Source: Devosia oryzisoli
GTDB taxonomy: Bacteria; Pseudomonadota; Alphaproteobacteria; Rhizobiales; Devosiaceae
Length of the DNA: 64,000 nucleotides
Assembly (NCBI RefSeq): GCF_014837245.1
Contig: NZ_JACYFU010000002.1
Span: 961,089 to 1,025,088 of the forward strand
Reading direction: 5' to 3'
This document shows positions 61,209 through 64,000 of this stretch, piece by piece. A program made the translations under genes and the position numbers. The first letter of the stretch is position 1. Each line of letters starts with the position of its first letter. The notes under the pieces are model-generated. The model ran no database searches. It saw only the letters and a list, made by a program, of their open reading frames with translations, and was not told the DNA's origin.

Positions 61209-62327
61209 CTATTGATCGACTCCGCGAACCAGCATCAACAGCCTTTGGAAGTCGGCGTTGTCGCTATCGCCTTTCCAGAAGTTGATGAATTGGCAGACCA
61301 CTTGAAGATTGCCGACCTCGTAGTGCCCTGCACTGTCGATGCGATCGAGCGAGGGCAAGAGGTTCTTATCGGCCTCGGGGCCGAGAAACTGGAAGGGGAT
61401 GCCGGTCAGGGCGCAACGGTTGTCCTGAAGATCGAGCAGGGAAGCGATCAGCTTTTCCAACTCACCCGACGTCATACGCAATTCTTTGTTCTTCAGAACG
61501 CGTTGAACGATCTGCCCGTTTGCGTTCTTGACGGTGTTCTCGACCGAGAGGCGCATGGCGATGATGGATTTCTCACGCCCGCTAAGGATGCGGCCTTCGT
61601 CCTTGCTACCCGGCGCCCTCCTGATTGAGCCTTCCGCCTCCAGCTTCAGCAGCGTCGCGAAAATCCAGCAGAACGAATGCGCATCGACCAGACGGACATT
61701 CTTAAGGCCAGTCGTCGCCTCGATCATCGGGCGCAACGCGACAAGCGTTTGGTTGTAGGTCGAATAGTTCTCCCAGTTGCATTGGCGCAGAGTTGAGAAG
61801 TCGATGCCAAGCGCCCGGAAGGCAAGGTCGAAGCCGGTCGGCTGGATCGGCATAAACCGATCCATGTCCTTCAGAAAATAAAGGTACGCCAGGAGCGGGT
61901 ACTTGCCGCCTGTCAACTCGCCGAGCCGGCCAAACGTCGCACCCTCATCGGCCCCACCGCTGAAAAGGCCGAACAGCAGGGCCTCAAGTTCGCGACGCAG
62001 CTTTGGGTCCGATGTCGCCTCCAGCAAGGTGCGATGATCGCGGTTGGCGTGCCCGTAGCGGTTCTGCCAGAAGACTAGGTTGTTCGTCAGGTTGGTCCGG
62101 CTGTCCTGAATCTCGATTGCTTCGATCGTGCCGTTCAGGATCGTGCCCGAGCCGATATGGTCTTCCGACCATTCGCTGGCGCGAAGCAGGCCGAGCGCAT
62201 GGTCGCGCAGGCGCGGCTTATAGCTTTCCCAGACGGCGGCAAGCCTTTCCTGAAAGCCCGTGAAGGCATGGCCGGACTTGGCGGTAAGGATCCTACCCGA
62301 GTTGAATTTCCCCGATTGCTGGTGCGA
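61209..62327 (-). pseudogene. HNH-type nuclease-like gene, probably frameshifted or lacking its start
   Basis: The open frame runs from an in-frame TGA (62328-62330) to the stop at 61209, but has no ATG or GTG in its first 300 bases; the only start is a TTG at 62027. The upstream translation (for example GRILTAKSGHAFTGFQERLAAVWES) looks like real protein. An ATG at 62331 would join this frame if one G of the GGGG run at 62310-62313 were missing, so a frameshift is likely. The C-terminus (NRCALTGIPFQF...LPSLDRIDSAGHYEVGNLQVVC) resembles an HNH nuclease. It lies next to tRNA-Ser with no integrase, like the remains of a small island. Confidence 0.6.
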
Positions 62328-62331
62328 TCAT

Positions 62332-62356
62332 GTCGCATTTGCGTCCACAATGCGAC
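62332..62356. promoter_or_regulatory. Inverted repeat upstream of the HNH-type gene
   Basis: GTCGCATT and AATGCGAC form perfect 8-bp arms separated by nine bases, immediately upstream of the putative original ATG at 62331. The position fits an operator. Confidence 0.4.
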
Positions 62357-62848
62357 CATTTCTCTAGTAGTTTGATGAAGGTACGAGTGCTTTATTCACA
62401 ATTTACTATTTCTCTTTATCCTTCTGTCTCCGATAGTGCGTCGCTTTTTATTATGGGTTAGGAGTGGGTTATTCTTTTTTCTGCTTTGACCGCACGTTTT
62501 TCGTGACCTGGCACCCGCGGGCGAGGCCGCCTTCAGAGGCCAACGGCTGGGTCGGGAGGGCTGTACGCAGGTTTCGACTTTGCTTTTGCCCCCCGTGCGG
62601 CACCGGCAACCTGAGCAGGAGCGCTGCAGCCGGCCCCTTGCCGCTGCTAAGAAGCTCGATTTTCCGCCAAAGAGTGGACGGCAAATTGTGCTGACATACT
62701 GCGTTCTTCGTCAGGACGAAACGCATTCGCCCAGTCACAAGTCGCTGAGGTGGCAGGAACCATGGTGGAAGCGGTCGATTGCCTCTTGGTCACCGTGCCC
62801 CGAAACGTCGGCGCGCTGGCATAGCAACCGACACAGAAAGGAGTACCA
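62357..62848. other. Region without a supported gene
   Basis: About 490 bp between the HNH-type gene and the secreted protein. The left 100 bp are AT-rich (possible promoter); the rest is GC-rich with no convincing coding signal on either strand. Confidence 0.5.
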
Positions 62849-63337
62849 ATGAAGTCCATCGCACTTGCAGCACTCGTGGCCGGAGCTTTGGCCATTCCCG
62901 CCGGTCCCTTGCTTGCTCAGGAAGCAACGACAGAGCAGAACGGCCAGACGATGACTTGGCAAAACCCCGAGCGTATTGCCGACATCCAGGACGAGAGCGA
63001 GCGGATCAGGGCATACTCAGTGCTTGTGGGCCAGTCGGTATACGACCAGATGCTGAAAGCCGGAGAGACGACTAATTCTGGCGGTTCGTCTGTGCAGGAA
63101 ATCAACATCGTTGTGGTCACTGAGGCACTGACACCGGAGGATGTCAGCCAAATCGAACAGGCTGCAGAGTCGAACAAGGCCAACATCCAGTCTTTGCAGG
63201 ACAACCTTGAGCTCCAACCAGACGTGAAGGAAAAGCTGGACGAGGCTGGTGTGTTGCCCGCCGATGTCGTGGGAGCACAATTGAGCCAAGGCGGCGTGCT
63301 GGACCTGTTCGTTATTCCGGACTGGCTTTCGAAGTAA
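62849..63337 (+). CDS. Secreted hypothetical protein
   Basis: A 162-residue protein with a clear signal peptide (IALAALVAGALAIPAGPLLAQ) and a mostly acidic mature region with no cysteine. The mature part, ERIADIQDESERIRAYSVLVGQSVYDQML, appears helical. AAAGGAG precedes the ATG. It is probably periplasmic; the function is unknown. Confidence 0.8.
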   Translation: MKSIALAALVAGALAIPAGPLLAQEATTEQNGQTMTWQNPERIADIQDESERIRAYSVLVGQSVYDQMLKAGETTNSGGSSVQEINIVVVTEALTPEDVSQIEQAAESNKANIQSLQDNLELQPDVKEKLDEAGVLPADVVGAQLSQGGVLDLFVIPDWLSK

Positions 63338-63348
63338 TCACCCACAAC

Positions 63349-63377
63349 GGCGGCCGCTGCAGCATGGCGGCCGCTGC
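63349..63377. repeat. GC-rich direct repeat after the secreted-protein gene
   Basis: GGCGGCCGCTGC occurs at 63349-63360 and again at 63366-63377. Each contains the palindrome GCGGCCGC, so the two copies can also pair as a hairpin and may act in termination. There is no T-run. Confidence 0.4.
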
Positions 63378-63565
63378 TGCCTGATCAAGGCTGAGAGTGT
63401 GTCGCCCTTGGCTCCAGAGCACCCGCTCATATTATTTCATGTGCAAAGTTGCGCAGCGCTCCTTGTGTTAGCCCATAACGGGGGAACGGAGAGGCGCTAT
63501 CCTGAACAGCTTTGGACCTTTGGCCGGCCATATGCTGCAGCACATCGCGCTGAGTCGGATGGCCG

Positions 63566-63781
63566 GTGCTTGCCCCCTGCGTGATCCTGATGGGGCTCGT
63601 CCTTCTGGAACTGGTCAAACCGCGCCCGGTCTTCCGCGGCATGACGGGCGCGTCGCCGGGGCCGGAACAGTGGCCCTTCTTGCTGAGCATCACGCGGCTG
63701 CTCGCGGTAATCTCTGTGCTCGCGATGATCTACTTCTCCATTGCGGCGATCCTCCTGCCGGCCTGCGGGCAACTGCGGTGA
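63566..63781 (+). CDS. Possible small membrane protein
   Basis: A 71-residue frame starting at GTG 63566 with two hydrophobic segments (VILMGLVLLELV and LLAVISVLAMIYFSIAAILLP). A ribosome site is not evident and other frames are open here, so this is only a possible gene. Confidence 0.4.
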   Translation: MLAPCVILMGLVLLELVKPRPVFRGMTGASPGPEQWPFLLSITRLLAVISVLAMIYFSIAAILLPACGQLR

Positions 63782-64000
63782 TGAGGCGTGATGGTGCCGA
63801 CCGAAAGCCCCGCATCAAGTCTCCAGGAAGGGCCGATACGTATCAAAGATGCGGCGCCTCATCCTCGGCAATTGGGCAGCTGGACACCCGCAAAAACTGG
63901 GTCAATGAGAGCGGCGGCGGCATGATGCCAGTGTGGGATCAGTGCTTTCGGCAAGTTTGGCGCTTCTGCTGCGGGCTGCTGCGCCAGGATCAGGCGCTTT
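63782..64000. other. Right edge, no confident gene
   Basis: One forward frame stays open from an ATG at about 63530 to the edge, but its first half is a shadow of the hydrophobic frame and its sequence is not protein-like. A reverse frame ending near 63900 could be the end of a gene outside the window. Confidence 0.4.

Noticed and set aside
63530..64000. A forward frame open to the window edge
   Set aside because: Its first half is a shadow of the hydrophobic frame at 63566-63781 and the translation does not look like a protein.

Overview
The window looks like the chromosome of a GC-rich alphaproteobacterium of the Hyphomicrobiales, most like Devosia or a close relative. The evidence is the mix of sugar ABC importers with LacI and ROK regulators, a fructose-type FrcBCA importer, a full-length PolA, and Rhizobiales-type small hypothetical proteins. 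The genus is an inference; no rRNA or other phylogenetic marker is present.

Layout. (1) 1-11070 is a carbohydrate-utilisation locus. A leftward operon encodes a Tat-exported solute-binding protein, two MalFG-type permeases, a Cys-type sulfatase and a DUF4965/GtaA-like protein. A rightward MalK/UgpC-type ATPase, two LacI regulators and a small HD-domain protein complete it. (2) 11076-45581 is a 34.5-kb Tn7-like transposon whose ends I could place to the base. It has TGT...ACA termini, arrays of 18-19 bp repeats of the TnsB-site kind at both ends, and a 5-bp target duplication (ACCAC) on either side. It lies ten bases beyond the encoded CCA end of an intact tRNA-Arg(CCG) gene. (3) 45587-60918 is ordinary chromosome: tRNA-Arg, tag, a FrcBCA importer with a ROK regulator, polA, a single-domain response regulator, a lytic transglycosylase, an FKBP-type isomerase, a GT-C-like membrane protein, msrA and tRNA-Ser(GGA). 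(4) 60919-64000 holds a broken HNH-type gene beside the tRNA-Ser, a secreted hypothetical protein and poorly defined sequence at the edge.

The transposon carries its own tnsA-tnsB-tnsC-tniQ/tnsD operon (24779-18591), in the interior rather than at an end, preceded by a gene for a soluble FtsH-like AAA+/M41 protein. The rest is mostly defence-like cargo: a dGTPase-nucleotidyltransferase pair; a prokaryotic ubiquitin-like operon (multi-Ubl fused to an E2-like domain, JAB-E1 fusion, DUF6527); a divergent operon of a sigma-like protein, a small acidic protein and an ImmA/IrrE protease; and a five-gene DISARM-like or restriction-like operon (DUF1998 helicase, SNF2-type helicase, Eco57I-class adenine methylase, HNH nuclease, unknown protein). 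Unassigned DNA-binding genes follow. Two extra right-end-like repeat blocks at 42938-42984 and 45214-45305 suggest that older related elements inserted at the same site and decayed.

The most unusual points are the exactly delimited tRNA-Arg-directed Tn7-like defence island with stacked right ends, a ubiquitin-like operon in which the Ubl-E2 protein has no cysteine at all, and the FtsH-like protease next to the transposition genes.
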